Shown here: piece after piece, positions 23,982-35,335 of the stretch
How the letters are laid out: the number at the start of each line of letters is the position of its first letter
Numbering within the stretch: the stretch's first letter is position 1
Notes under the pieces: model-generated
The model's database searches: none
Told to the model about the DNA's origin: nothing
What the model saw: the letters and a program-made list of their open reading frames with translations, nothing else
Assembly: GCA_027257055.1 (NCBI GenBank)
Contig: JAPVLO010000322.1
Coordinates: 682,001 to 746,000, forward strand
DNA length: 64,000 nucleotides
Origin: Cephalopachus bancanus
Lineage: Eukaryota; Chordata; Mammalia; Primates; Tarsiidae
Direction: 5' to 3'
Translations under genes and position numbers: made by a program

Positions 23982-24217
23982 GTCTCCTGTCCTCCTTTCA
24001 TCTGCATCTTTTTCTTCCCTAAGCGGAACTTTAATCTTCCCTCACATTTCATATTATGGGTCCTAAGATCCCTATTTCAGAAGGGTTCTACCCCGAATCC
24101 TAGGGGAAGTAATGCTGCATAGAGAGACCAAGAATAATCCAAACAGCCAGGACTTGCTGGGTTTCCACACTCAGTCTATTAATATTAGATCATATCCTTT
24201 TTGTCCAATCACATTTT

Positions 24218-24504
24218 TTTTTTTTTTCAGTTGGAGTCTCACTCTGTCGCCCAGACTGGAGTACAGTGGCCGCTCCCGGCCACCGCAGCCTCAACCTGCT
24301 GGGCTCCGGCGATCCTTCCGCCTCAGCCTTACAAGTAGCTGGAATTACAGGCATGCGCTACCACGCCCGGCTGATTTTTTTTGGATTTATTGTAGAGATG
24401 ATGTCTCACTGCCCAGGCGGGTCTCAAACCCGCGGGCTCAGGCAATCCACTCACCTCAGCCTCCCAAAGGCGTGGGATTACAGGCTGAGCCACTGAGCCC
24501 AGCT
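24218..24504 (-). mobile_element. Young Alu, antisense, five-base-deletion subtype
   Basis: Target-site duplication caatcacattt. Left arm reads gtctcactgcccaggcgggtctcaaacccgcgggc. Confidence 0.94.
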
Positions 24505-24712
24505 CAATCACATTTCTACATGGTTGTCAATCATGTCTACCCAATGAAGTCTCCATAAAAAGCCCAAGAGAACCAGGTTCAGAGAGCCTTTGGGATAACT
24601 GAACATGTGAAGGTTCCTGGAAAGTGGTGGCCCTAGGGAGGACATGGAAGCTCCTTCCCCCATATCTCCTCCTTTACGTTTCTTCACCCGTATCCTTTGT
24701 AATATCCTTTAT

Positions 24713-24990
24713 TTATTTATTTATTTTGAGTTGGAGTCTCACTCTGTCACCCAGACTGGAGTGCAATGGCCGCTCCCAGCCACCATAGCCTCGACCTGCT
24801 GGGCTCCGGCGATCCTTCCAAATAGCTGGAACTACAAGTGCGCGCTACCACGCCTGGCTAATTTTTGATTTGTTGTAGAGATAAGGTCTCACCAAGTTGC
24901 CCAGGCAGGTCTCGAACCCGCGGGCTCAGGCAATCCACTCACCTCGGCCTCCCAAAGTGCTGGGATTACAGGCTGAGCCACTGAGCTCGG
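24713..24990 (-). mobile_element. Alu, antisense
   Basis: Begins with a (TTTA)n tail. Perfect target-site duplication ttgtaatatccttta (15 bases, about 24698 and 24993). Part of the right arm (cgcctcagcc) is missing. Confidence 0.95.
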
Positions 24991-25091
24991 CCTTGTAATA
25001 TCCTTTATAATAAACCAGTAAGCATAAGTGTTTCCCTGAGTTCTGTGAACTGCTTTTAGCAAATTAATCTACCCCAAAGAGTGGGTTGTAA

Positions 25092-25382
25092 GCTGGGCTC
25101 GGTGGCTCAGCCTTTAATCCCACGCCTTTGGGAGGCTGAGGTGAGTGGATTGCCTGAGGCTGCGGGTTGGAGACCCGCCTGGGCAGGCAAGACCTTATCT
25201 CTACAATAAATACAAAAATCAGCCGGGCGTGGTAGCACGCACCTGTAATTCCGGCTACTTGGAAGGCTGAGGCGGAAGGATCGCCGGAGCCCAGCAGGTC
25301 GAGGCTGCGGTGGCCGGGAGCGGCCACTGCACTCTAGTCTGGGTGACAGAGTGAGACTCCAACTCAAAAAAAAAAAAAAAAA
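25092..25382 (+). mobile_element. Young Alu, sense
   Basis: gctgggctcggtggctcagcc to a 17-base A tail. Has gggcaggcaagacc, a variant near the five-base deletion, and atcagccgggcg. Confidence 0.93.
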
Positions 25383-25469
25383 GATTAGCCATTAATTGAT
25401 CATTCTTGTTTCTGGGTGATGGGATTTCATTGTACTGTTGTCACTACTTTAGTATGTTTGAAGTGTTCT

Positions 25470-25712
25470 GAAAAGTGCAAGAACTTTGGAGTTAGGCAAT
25501 GGTTTCTCAGCACAGAACAACTCCAAAGGGCATACTGTACACGCTGGGTTCCAGAGGGCACCATGCACATTGAATAATGCTCCATTATTTGCTTAATGTA
25601 TAACCTCAGACAAGTTTCTTAACTTTTCTCTTCTGTTGAGAACAGCAACTATAATTTCCCCAGGGTTCCGTGAGCATTACAGGAGGTATATAAAATGCCT
25701 GACACACATCTA
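25470..25712 (+). repeat. MIR SINE, sense
   Basis: aactttggagttaggcaatgg at the 5' side and tataacctcagacaagtttcttaacttttctcttctg...gtgagcattacaggaggtatataaaatgcctgacac at the 3' side preserve MIR order, with an insertion or divergence between. Confidence 0.6.
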
Positions 25713-26282
25713 GGACTCTACCCAGTAGCTTTTCCAGCCATTACTTACTAGGGGATCCCAGCTGGCATCAGCTTTCAGGATGCTAAAGCAAGTCCAGAGT
25801 TCACTCCACAAACCACCCTCTGGATTGTTTAATCCTAACTCCCACCAGCTGTTCTCTTTTCACTTTCCTCCCTTCCTTCCTACTAAGGCCAAAGAAAGGA
25901 GAGCAAGAATAGAAACAAGCAACAGGAAAATGCCCTTTCTCTTCAGGTTTCCTAACTAATTCTATTTTGTTTCCAAGTTTCAGAACAAATGCTATCATTT
26001 GTTCTGCTATCAAATGCCGGGTGGGGGGCAGGAGTAGGAAAAGGCCCTTCCCCTCTCCAAACATCGTCAAATCTCTCTTTGGACTTGCAGTGTAGTGTAG
26101 CTCATGCTGCAGTTCTAACTGCCTTCATAGGCAGGAGCTGAGCTCTGAAGTCCTATCTGAGCCTAGAACATAGCCCTAGGAATACGGTGTGTGATCGGTG
26201 AATGAGCAAGGGGATAAACCAGCACTCATAAATCAATGAACAAGTGTACGAGTGAACAAATGGTATGAATGAAAAGAAGAGC
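25713..26282. other. Unique intron, nothing recognised
   Basis: No repeat or exon recognised. Confidence 0.4.
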
Positions 26283-26460
26283 TAACATGTAGCTAGGGCT
26301 GACTGTGTAGCAGGTATTGGGCCGAGCATTTTACTCCCACTATCTCAATCCACCTGGCAAGTCTCTGAGGTAGCTCCTCCATTTTAACCGTGAGAAACCA
26401 AGGTTCAGTGAGTTTCCCAGGGTCACCCAATTGGCAAGTGAGCAATGAAACTAGGACTCC
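26283..26460 (-). repeat. MIR SINE, antisense
   Basis: gtagcaggtattgggccgagc...tccattttaaccgtgagaaaccaaggttcag...gggtcacccaattggcaagtgag is an inverted MIR. The Alu pair that follows inserted at its edge. Confidence 0.72.
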
Positions 26461-26765
26461 ACCAGGCTCGGTGGCTCAGCCTGTAATCCCACGCCTTGGG
26501 AGGCTGAGGTGAGTGGATTGCCTGAGCCCGCGGGTTCGAGACCCGCTTGGGCAACTTGGCGAGACCTCATCTCTACAATAAATAAAAATATTAGCCAGGT
26601 GTGGTAGCGCACGCCTATAGTTCCAGCTACTTGGAAGGCTGAGGCGGAAAGATTGCCGGAGCCCAGCGGGTCGAGGCTGTGGTGGCCAGGAGCGGCCACT
26701 GCACTCCAGTCTGGGCGACAGAGTGAGACTCCAACTCAAAAAAAAAAAAAAGAAAGAAAGAAAAA
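26461..26765 (+). mobile_element. Alu, sense, first of a tandem pair
   Basis: Lies after gaaactaggactcca (26446-26460). The tail carries gaaagaaagaaaaa before a second copy of gaaactagg. Confidence 0.94.
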
Positions 26766-26774
26766 GAAACTAGG

Positions 26775-27057
26775 GCCGGGCTCAGTGGCTCAGCCTGTAA
26801 TCCCGCGCCTTTGGGAGGCTGAGGTGAGTGGATTGCCTGAGCCCACGGGTTTGTGACCCGCCTGGGCAGCGAGACCTCATCTCTACAATAAATCAAAAAA
26901 TCAGCCAGGCGTGGTAGCACATGCCTGTAATTCCGGCTACTTAGAAGGCTGAGGCGGAATGATCGCCGGAGCCCAGCAGGTCGAGGCTGCGGTGGCTGGG
27001 AGCGGCCACTGTACTCCAGTCTGGGCGACAGGGTGAGACTCCAACTCACACAAAAAA
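26775..27057 (+). mobile_element. Young Alu, sense, second of a tandem pair
   Basis: Sits between the second gaaactagg copy (about 26766) and a third, full gaaactaggactcca (about 27058). Five-base-deletion subtype (gggcagcgagacc, aatcagcc). Confidence 0.94.
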
Positions 27058-28510
27058 AAGAAACTAGGACTCCAATTGACTCCCAAAGCCATTCCCTGAA
27101 TGAACGCAGAGTAAGTAAATGAGGAAATATGCAAATAAGAGATTGAGGAAGGAGGGCATGCCCAGAGATGCCAGGCAGAATCCTCCCCTGACCACAAGGC
27201 AAAAGCCTGGTGTCTTCTGGGGTAGGGGTAGGGCACAACTCAGGACAGAAACTTCAGCCCATAATCACCCTTTGAGTTTTAGGGGCTTCAGATCTTCTTG
27301 GTAGCAGCATCCTAAGTCCAGGCAAAGGTTCCAGCCAGGAGCACCTACCCTGATCCTGCAGGAGAGCCAAGTCACAGCAGGAAGCTGGCCAGCTTCTAAC
27401 TGACAGGTGGCAACAGCAGTCATGGGGTCACATTATGGCAGGTCCTAGCCACAGCAACTGGGAAAGGGGATGCCAGCCAGGCTCAGTACAGCACTTTGGT
27501 AATGACGGATTACTCTCACACCCAGATCTGTTCACAGACCTTTCCTCAGGGGGGGACTGCTGAAATAAAAGACAAGTACAGCCCTAGATCCTGCTGCAAT
27601 GTCAGCTCCTCTGGTGACATCTAATCTCTGAGCCCATGGGACTGAGGAATGACGGGCTTCGGGCTTCCACAGTCCCCAAAGTGACAAGTCTTTCTCTGCA
27701 TTCCTAACCTCAGTCTTTCAGTAACAGAAAGGCATGAGCCTGACTACCATTTCATACTTTTCACTCTCTCTTAGGAAGTAACTAGAAAAGCATGAAGGAA
27801 AGCCGATGGCATAAAGACGGCATTACCCTTTGCAATGCAGCCACCACCTTCCCTCACCAGCTGGGGTCCCACAGGGACCCTGAGCCTCAGAAAAAGGACA
27901 GATTGGCTGTCTTTTCTGCTGCCTGCACAGAATTCTGCCCACGTGGTCATTTTCCAGCCTGCAGCTAATGTGACCCAGATTTATTTCAAAGAGCTGGAGC
28001 TGAGCTGGTGGTGTGTAGCTACAATTCATTCTGCCCCAGTTTCAGGGGCTCTCCTCTGCTCGTCTCTCCTGCTACTGAAACCCAGCTCCAGGACAGGGCC
28101 AGAGACTCTGAGGACACTGCCAGGAAGGAGTAGAGAAGCTGGGAAGGAGGAGCCTTCTTGGGTACAAAACTTGGAGAGCCTCAGGGCAAGGAAGGTTGCC
28201 AGCTCAGGAGTAAGTGTTCCCAGTGGAATTGTTTTTGGGTCCCATTTCCCACTCCTGCATTCCCTTCTTCCCACCCATGACTTGGCCAGAATAAACCACT
28301 TCCACCTACTCCCTAACAAAGCCCTAAAGTGAACAAAAGAAAGGGATAAAAATAAGATGCTTGGACCCCTTCTCTGCAGTCCTGGGAAACTGCTGGCCTC
28401 CCAGAGTCTCCACTGTCTCTTTGGTTGCCAGGGAAGTTACAAGGAATGACATTGCTAAGTGCAGTAATAGGCTTTGTGAACCTGTGTTTGTCCAGCATAT
28501 TCTGATTCAC
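27058..28510. other. Unique intron, nothing recognised
   Basis: 1.45 kb without a recognised repeat. The plus-strand frame at 27835-28332 (165 codons) has no start context, splice or family support and is treated as chance. Confidence 0.45.
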
Positions 28511-28640
28511 ATTCAGTGATCACTGGAAGTGGATATTATCAACTCCCTTTTACAGACAGGGAAACCGAGGTTCCAAGAAATGAAGCTATCTGCATGTTTT
28601 ATATCCAGGTGTCTCCACAGTGCCTGGCACATAGCTAGGG
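28511..28640 (-). repeat. MIR-like fragment, antisense (tentative)
   Basis: caactcccttttacagacagggaaaccgaggttccaag matches the inverted MIR core; gtgcctggcacatagctagggctt follows. Confidence 0.5.
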
Positions 28641-28947
28641 CTTAACCCATTTTTCAATCGAATGAATAAACAAATGAAGAAGCACAAAAGTGCCTGTGGG
28701 ATATCATTTGAGAGCTCTCATCCTGGAAGAGAGTTGCGTGAGCACAGAGGATTAGGCTCCTCCTCTGACCAGGCACTGTGCTCTCAGGGCTGAAAGGATA
28801 AGGTGAGACTACAGGGAGCTCCAGAGCTGTTGGGAGAAAGAACCTGAGAACAATGGACTTGAATATAAGGCCAGCTGAAACAAGGGTGGGGTAGAGATAC
28901 AACTGCTATCTTACTGGAGAGATCAGGGAAGGCTTCCTGGAGGAGGC

Positions 28948-29061
28948 CACAAGTAGATATTGGGAATGATTATTTCAGCAGCACCAGAATGAATCCCATA
29001 GATGCTTTCTACTGGTTAACTAGGAGTCGAATCATTAGCCCTGAGTCACAATTTTTTTTTC
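28948..29061 (+). repeat. Block duplicated at 42.28 kb
   Basis: About 95 bases (agatattgggaatgatt...atttcagcagcaccagaatg...gagtcgaatcattagccctgagtcacaa) recur at 42283-42344 plus 42645-42700. Both copies are followed by an antisense Alu with the same unusual start. See findings. Confidence 0.8.
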
Positions 29062-29357
29062 TTTTTTTTTTTTTTTTGAGTCGAGGTCTCACTCTGTCAT
29101 CCATGCTGGAGTGCAGTAGCACACTCACAACCACCACAACCTTGACCTGCTGGACTCAGGCGATCCTTCCACCTCAGCCTTCCAAGTCCCTGGAACCATA
29201 GGCGCAAGCCACCATGCCTGGCTAATTTTTTATTTACTGTAGAGACGAGGTCTCACCAAGTTGCCCAAACTGGTCTCAAATCCCCGGACTCAGGCAATCT
29301 TCTCACCTCGGGCTCCCAAAGTGCTGGGATTACAAACTTGAGCCACCACATCAGGCC
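29062..29357 (-). mobile_element. Alu, antisense, with gaggtctcac start
   Basis: After the T run it reads gagtcgaggtctcactctgtc where other copies have gagttggagtctcac. The Alu at 42706 shares the gaggtctcac change. Confidence 0.92.
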
Positions 29358-29417
29358 TATAATTTTTTTTTTTTTACAATACACTTAGGGATAGAATTTT
29401 TTTTTCCCTTTCTTCCT

Positions 29418-29527
29418 CTCAACTAGACTGAGACCCACAAAGAAGAGATCTCATTGTCAGTCATCTTTGAATATCAATGCCAAGAACAGGGAGGGTCCTG
29501 AACCTGTGATGCGAAATGAATGAATAC
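29418..29527 (+). repeat. L2 3' tail (tentative)
   Basis: ctagactgagacccacaaagaagagatctcattgtcagtcatctttgaatatc...gaatgaatac resembles an L2 3' end. Confidence 0.5.
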
Positions 29528-29939
29528 CCAGTAATAGGAAGATAGTGAAACCTTCTGCACTTAGCTCTGCCCTAGCCCAAACATGAGTCCTTTCCAAGAT
29601 ACTTTACTCTGTAGGAAACTTGTCAAAGTAAATACACAAATCTACAATGACAACAAATGTGAATGGTGCCCCCTAGAGGTGTGCAGTGTACAAGTGTACA
29701 ACCATGTGAGATCCTGTTTTCTGCTCACTCTCCACAGGCCCCAGGGGATATATCCTTTTTTCCTCTTCCCCTTTCATGTACTTTGGGGTTGTATTCCTTG
29801 CTAGAGTCACCTCTCAGCTCCCCTTTTCTGGTTGTCCCCCACCAATAAACAAGGATATTGCTACTGCTTTTCACTTAAGACACAGAGACAGAGGGAAGCA
29901 GCAAAGTTTCCCAGACCTTTGCATCTGCCCTCCTTTTTC
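29528..29939. other. Unique intron, nothing recognised
   Basis: No recognised repeat or exon. Confidence 0.4.
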
Positions 29940-30250
29940 TTTTCTTTTTTTTTTTTTTTTTTGTTTATTTTTTTTGGAGTTGGAGTCTCACTCTGTCACC
30001 CAGACTGGAGTGCAGTGGCCGCTCCCGGCCACCGCAGCCTCGACTTGCTGGGCTCCGGCGATCCTTCCGTCTTAGCCTTCCAAGTAGCTGGAACTACAGG
30101 CGCACGCTACCACACCTGGCTAATTTTTTATTTATTGTAGAGATGAGGTCTCGCCAAGTTGCTCAGGCAGGTCTCGAACCCGCGGGCTCAGGCAATCCAC
30201 TCACCTCAGCCTCCCAAAGGCGCGGGATTATAGGCCGAGCCACCAAGCCC
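29940..30250 (-). mobile_element. Alu, antisense
   Basis: Long T-rich start (two T runs separated by gttta), both arms, ending gccgagccaccaagcccc. Confidence 0.93.
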
Positions 30251-30332
30251 CAAAGGACCATGTCAGCTATTTCGAGTGTAGAAGATTCACACTGGCCTGG
30301 TTGGAAATAAGGAAACGGAAATAACAAGGCTC

Positions 30333-30505
30333 TTGGAGTTAGACGATCTGGGTCTACAAGTCCTGTGTAACCACAGGCAAGTCCCTAAGACCCTGTGGGC
30401 CTCAGATGCTAACACATGTCCTGCCTAACACATAGAGTTATTATGAACTCTCTGTGTAAATCATAAAGCTGATAAGCAGAAACAAGGCACTCTTAGTGAC
30501 TACTG
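30333..30505 (+). repeat. MIR SINE, sense
   Basis: gctcttggagttagacgatctgggtctacaagtcctgtgtaaccacaggcaagtccctaag... keeps the MIR 5' and core sequence. Confidence 0.7.
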
Positions 30506-31858
30506 TTACATTTCAACAAGGCTGGGCTTAGGGAGTTAAGAATAGGGCTGGCAAAGAAGAGGAAGAAAAAAATGGAGGAAAAGGATGAGGATAGGAAGAT
30601 GGAAGGAAGAATCAGGTTACAGCATGCGCAGAGTCCCTAGAACTGGTTTTGACATCGTAGACTAAGGCCAGCAGGTTTCTCAGCCCTGGCATGCCTCTCT
30701 ACTTTGACATGTGGGATTAGCAGGGTTCCCCCACCAGGCCTCTTACGCAAGGGCGGAGCTCTGAGACCAGCTCAGGACACAGAATGGGGCCAGGGAAAGG
30801 GAGGTCTCTATTTGGTGAGACTGATTTAGACACCAGGGAGGAGAAAATTGCACAGGCCACAGCTGGCTTCCAGTGTAAGACTGACTTCATTTCCTCCCTG
30901 AATGGAAGTTCTGCTTCAGAGAGCTTCAGAGCATCCAGGGTCTCCCAGACATGCCCCTCCTGCGCCTCATGTGAAGGAGTCTGTGAAGAATTAAGGCTGC
31001 CATCTCCATTACTCTGGCAGAGTCCCTACCACATTCTAAAATCACATGAAGATTTCAGCCAGACCCTAAAGTCGCAGTCCCGCCTCGTCTCTGCTGCCTC
31101 TCTTCTCTTTTGCTAAAGAAGCACGCCCAACTGCAGTGCACAAGTTATTTTTAACCATGGCAGTCTCCCCATTTTCAGCCTCACTGTCCCAGCCCCCTCC
31201 TCAAAACAGGCAATCAGCAGTGTCTAGATGCAAAGATCAGCATCAATGCCAGAAACAGAGCACAGCACCCATCATCCCTTTGTCTAGATGGTCCAGCAGG
31301 GTCCTTAGCGGCTTTGCCTGAGAATTAAGCCTCCATGAGTACACGCACTCCAGTTCTATTCTAGACTTAGAATCTTAAACAGCAGGCAAATCATCCCGTG
31401 AGCCTCCTCAGAGAAGACTGGAAGGGGAAGTCATCACAAAGGAATCTATAAGTATGCATGAGTGATGAAGGATGGAGGTGGGGGTATAAAGAAGAATGAG
31501 ACATCCACTCTGCCTTCAGGAGAATGAGGGATTTGTGAGTCCAGAGAGCCTGAGACATGGCTAGCCCTTCAAGGCTGGGGACTAGCAAAGCCCTCCCTGC
31601 ATCCTAGAGACAGCTCTGAAAACTCTATGACTGACTGATGCCACAGACCCAAAGGACTTCCGCCAAGGGGTCCCTACTGCCCACCAGAAAGTCAAACCCT
31701 CCCACCTGCCTTCCAGGCCCTGCTGCTTGGTGCTCACTCCCACTAAAATCCTTTCCTGATTACTTGAGCCCACATAACCTTCTCCCTGTCTAACTTTCCA
31801 CTACAGCCCACTGCCTGTTCCTGGATCACAATCTGTCACATATTGTCCTCAAAACACT
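30506..31858. other. Unique intron, nothing recognised
   Basis: About 1.35 kb with no recognised repeat. Short frames (61-110 codons) have no supporting features. Confidence 0.4.
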
Positions 31859-32350
31859 CCTTGCATTCATTCAGTCATTCAATATCAGTTGATCTCTAGC
31901 ATGCACAAGGCCCTGGGCAAGCTGCCGGGGGTCAAACATAAGACACAGTCCCAAATCACTCACAGTACTGAGGGAGTGATGGGTACCCTGGGTTAACTGC
32001 TGTACTGTACAAAGGAACATAGAGGAGAATAAAGTGTGACTGTGAGAGCAAAGAAGGAAGCTTTGGATACCACTGGGGGCATTAGGGGCAGAGGAGGTGG
32101 CACTTGAAAGAGCAGGAAGTTTACCGGCATCTTGCAGAGAAGAAAATTAAAGCGTAGAGGTTTGATCCTGTAAGAGGCACACCTCCGGGGGGCAAATTAT
32201 AGTCCAATGTAACAGGGCGCTTAGGGGTAGAGGTGGCAGCAGGGAAGCTGAAGAGGTCAGTCAGGGTCTAATTTTGATGGGTCTTCATGCTGAAGCCTTT
32301 ATTCCATGGGCAACGAGGAGCCAATGATGGTTTATGAGCAACTGAGTAAG
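31859..32350. repeat. Old LINE-derived sequence (tentative)
   Basis: tcattcagtcattcaatatcagttg...gcatgcacaaggccctgggcaagctg resembles an L2 region. Further on, ccatgggcaacgaggagccaatgatggtttatgagcaac resembles an unassigned old repeat phrase (gcaatgggaagccattgaagg). Confidence 0.4.
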
Positions 32351-32623
32351 TAATAGGATTAGGTTTGTGTTTTTAAAAATTTTATTTACTGGCAATACTT
32401 CATTCCATAAGACAGAATAAGTGTTCCTGAGGTTTGTATTTTAGAATAAAATACTCTGTGGGTCACGTGGAGGATGGGAGCAAGATTAAGAGAGGGAGAA
32501 CTATCCAGTGGTAGTCAGAAGGTCCAGGTGAGAGACAATGAACTGGAGAGGCGTGTGCCTTATCTTAGAGACACAAGGGAAGCGTCAGCACAGGCCTTAG
32601 TGAAGGTTTGAAAGCAGGTGATA

Positions 32624-32912
32624 ACTGGGTACGGTGGCTCATGCCTGTAACTTTGGGAAGCTGAGGCGAGAGGAATGCCTGAGTCCAGGAGTTTGAGACC
32701 AGCTGGGCAGCTTGGTGAGACCTCGTCTCTACAATACATCAAAAAATTAGCCAGGCATGGTGGCATGTGCCTGTAGTTCCAACTACTTGGAAGGCTGAGG
32801 CAGAAGGATCACCTGAGCCCAGCAGGTTGAGGCTGCGGTGGCCGTGAGCCCTTCACTGCACTCCAGCCAGGGCGACAGAGTGACACTCTAACTCAAAAAA
32901 AAAAAAAAAGAA
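32624..32912 (+). mobile_element. Alu, sense
   Basis: aactgggtacggtggctcatgcctg to aactcaaaaaaaaaaaaaaag. Part of the left arm (cccagcac) is deleted. Confidence 0.92.
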
Positions 32913-33044
32913 AGAAATTAGCTGATGTCACTGAATCAGCTGCAGGTCCTGCTCTGTCTGTCTTCCTATCTGTACTCTGGCATCATCGCCTGCTGAGATG
33001 CTGAGCATGCCCCAGGGAAGCAGCTCTGGATGTCTTCAGTGGAA

Positions 33045-33280
33045 GCATCTTCTTTACTGAGCCAAAAATCATGCTAAGGACTTTACACACATTACCTCAT
33101 CTAACCTTCAGGGCAACCTTGCACAGGGGGCATTCTTAAGACAAAGAAAGTGAGGTTCCACAGAATAAGGGACTTGACCAGAGTCACACAGTTGATCGAT
33201 GGCAGGGTCACAGTCCAGGACAATGCCTCTCTGTCTAAAGCCTACACTCATAACCAGTGCACTGCACTGTGCTTGGCAAA
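33045..33280 (-). repeat. MIR SINE, antisense
   Basis: catgctaaggactttacacacattacctcatctaaccttcagggcaacc...gacttgaccagagtcacacagttgatcgatggcagggtcacagtcc is a nearly full inverted MIR. Confidence 0.78.
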
Positions 33281-33294
33281 GAACTGGGCACCTC

Positions 33295-33590
33295 CTGGCA
33301 TGGTGCGGTGGCTCACACCTGTAATCCCAGCACTTTGGGAGGTGGAGGCAAAAGGATTACCTGAGTTCAAGAATTTGGGACCAGCCTGGGTAACTTAGTG
33401 AGACCTCATTTCTACAATAAATCAAAAATTAGCTGGGCATGGTGGTGTACACTTACTTGGAAGGCTGAGACAGAAGAATCACCTGAGCCCAGCAAGCAGG
33501 TTGAGGCTACTGTGAGTGTGCCACTGCACTCCTGCCTGGGCAACAGAGTGAGACTCCAATTAAAAATAATAATAATAAAAATAATAATTT
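33295..33590 (+). mobile_element. Alu, sense, with AAT-rich tail
   Basis: Full left arm and a slightly shortened right arm. The tail is an AAT repeat (aataataataaaaataataat). Confidence 0.91.
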
Positions 33591-34093
33591 GACTTCTGTT
33601 GAGTTATTTCCTCATAATAAAGTTCGCACCCAGCTAGAAGTCAAATTATTCTTAAATATGTTCTCAGGAGCATTGTCTACTACAGTGAAAAAAGAAAATC
33701 ATGAAGTATTACATAGCCTTTAAAAATGGTAACTCCAAAGTGAAAGATGTAATACGGAAAATCTCTTGGATATAAGAGTAACTGAAAAGAGTCAGATCCA
33801 GAATGGTACATAAGCCAGGAAGGCAACTGCAGAGAAAATATAACTGAATGGGGGTAAAGACAGAGAAGAAGAGGCCAAAATGAAAACAGATCACCTGTTT
33901 ACATAAAGGCGGCAGATTTTCTTCTTTTAAGATTCTCTTTAACATCTTTCCAATAGTAACAATAGCAAACGATAGTCCAGCTGGCTTGTCAGAGAGCCTG
34001 AGAACCTCTCCACTCCCCATCCGGCCAGCACACACGGGCCCATTCCTCCCTTGTACCCACAGCACCCAGCTCACGGGGGGGAGGTTCTCTTAC

Positions 34094-34356
34094 CAGCGAC
34101 TCTGACCACAGCACGCTCTGCAGGGTCCAGCACTGAATCCTGGCTTTTCCGCTTTTTCTGCTCATGCAGTGGCAGGTTCCAGGGCAAGGTGTCTCCTGGA
34201 GGACAGGGAGACAGGCTCCCTGACCGCTCACTCCTGTAAGACCGCTCGCTCCGACACGACCGCTCGCTCCGACATGACCGCTCACTGAGCGTCTCTTCAT
34301 CTGAGGAAGACATGGCCCAGGTGGGGACTGCAGCAGGAGGGGCTGGGAGAAGTGAT
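34094..34356 (-). CDS. MACF1: MACF1 coding exon with MSSSDEE start
   Basis: The start codon at 34313-34311 opens a 73-residue coding part beginning MSSSDEETLSERS and ending RAVVRVA, with one extra base before the donor GTAAG (34093-34089). It holds a Ser/Arg-rich repeat of the RSERSC type (residues about 11-31), a DTLPWNLPLHE segment and a basic EQKKRK patch, all as I know them from the N-terminus of the long MACF1 isoform just before the CH1 domain. A polypyrimidine tract and AG (ttcacccctttctcctccag on the minus strand, 34376-34357) mark the acceptor, leaving 43 bases of 5'UTR in this exon. The reading frame is open through that 43-base leader. Intron phase is the same as that of the exon at 15470. 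Confidence 0.95.
34238..34290 (-). repeat. 15-base coding tandem repeat in MACF1
   Basis: Three to four copies of a 15-base unit (cgctcgctccgacac-type on the plus strand) encode repeated RSERSC/RSERSY peptides. The repeat lies inside the N-terminal exon and probably grew by slippage. Confidence 0.8.
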
Positions 34357-34424
34357 CTGGAGGAGAAAGGGGTGAATGTGAACAGACCAAAGAGGCTGCA
34401 TAAGAAACACTGGAACTCGGGAAG

Positions 34425-34620
34425 CAGAAGTTCTAGTCCTGGTTCTGCCACTGACCAGACTGCTTCACCTATCTGAACCACAGTTACTTCATCTGGAAAA
34501 TGGGATGAAGATACTACATGCCAAAACTAATTCACAAGGTTTGGGGGGGAAAATCCTATGAGGTAGTATATGTGAAAATGTTTGCAAATCTCAAAACATT
34601 ATGTTCAAGTAGCTCCTACT
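34425..34620 (+). repeat. MIR SINE, sense
   Basis: agaagttctagtcctggttctgccactgaccagactgc...ttacttcatctggaaaatgggatgaagatac. It lies about 70 bases from the exon acceptor. Confidence 0.78.
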
Positions 34621-34654
34621 CCTAGTAACCACTATCATTGTTATGTAGTATGAT

Positions 34655-34925
34655 TGGAGGATTAGGTTCACAGATCCCACAGACAGAAAGATGTGGGTTC
34701 ATATTCTACTTCACCATTTAGCTCTGGGGCCTGACTGTGTGGCCCCAGAGAAGCCATTTAATGTCTTTGAGCCCTGGCATCCCCATCCACAAAATGGGGA
34801 TGATGATAGCACCTAGCCTTATAGGGTTGTTTGCAAGGAGTGAATGAGATCCTGCATGCAAAGGGCTTAGTGGTGCCTAGTGCCCAGTAAGTACTCAATA
34901 AACAGCATCTATTATTATATTCCTG
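34655..34925 (+). repeat. MIR SINE, sense, near full length
   Basis: Well preserved: gatgtgggttcatattctac..., gagccctggcatccccatccacaaaatggggatgatgatagc, cttatagggttgtttgcaaggag and agtaagtactcaataaacagcatc. Confidence 0.88.
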
Positions 34926-35096
34926 TTCTACTTACCTCCTAGGAAAGCTGTAAGGATAAAATGGGGCAACAGATGGAAAGTATTTTCAAAAAGCTAAAGC
35001 ACCATCTCTAGCAGACATGAAACAAAGTATGGGCTAGAAGAGGAAGTAATTCCCTGACTTCTCCCACTCTGTCTCCAGAAACTATATTAGAAAATG

Positions 35097-35335
35097 TACT
35101 AGATTTGAAGACAGACAGAACTGGGTGTAAATTCTGTTCTGATTACTTATAATTGGTGTGACCTTGGGCAAGTCATTTCACCTCTCTGAGACTCAGTTTC
35201 TTCGTCTGCAAAATGGGGGTAGTATTCTACCTCAGAGGATGTTTTAAGAACACAACGAAATGCACACATAAAACCAGCTGATGCCATGTATGGCACACAG
35301 CAGGCATTAGATAAAATGTTTGTTTGCTTATCCCA
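35097..35335 (+). repeat. MIR SINE, sense, near full length
   Basis: Contains ggtgtgaccttgggcaagtcatttcacctctctgagactcagtttcttcgtctgcaaaatggggg and the 3' half to gcattagataaaatgtttg. Third MIR in tandem in intron 1. Confidence 0.88.

Noticed and set aside
27835..28332. 165-codon plus-strand frame as a possible gene
   Set aside because: It has no recognisable domain or supporting exon signal, lies in a MACF1 intron on the other strand, and an antisense frame of 97 codons overlaps it.
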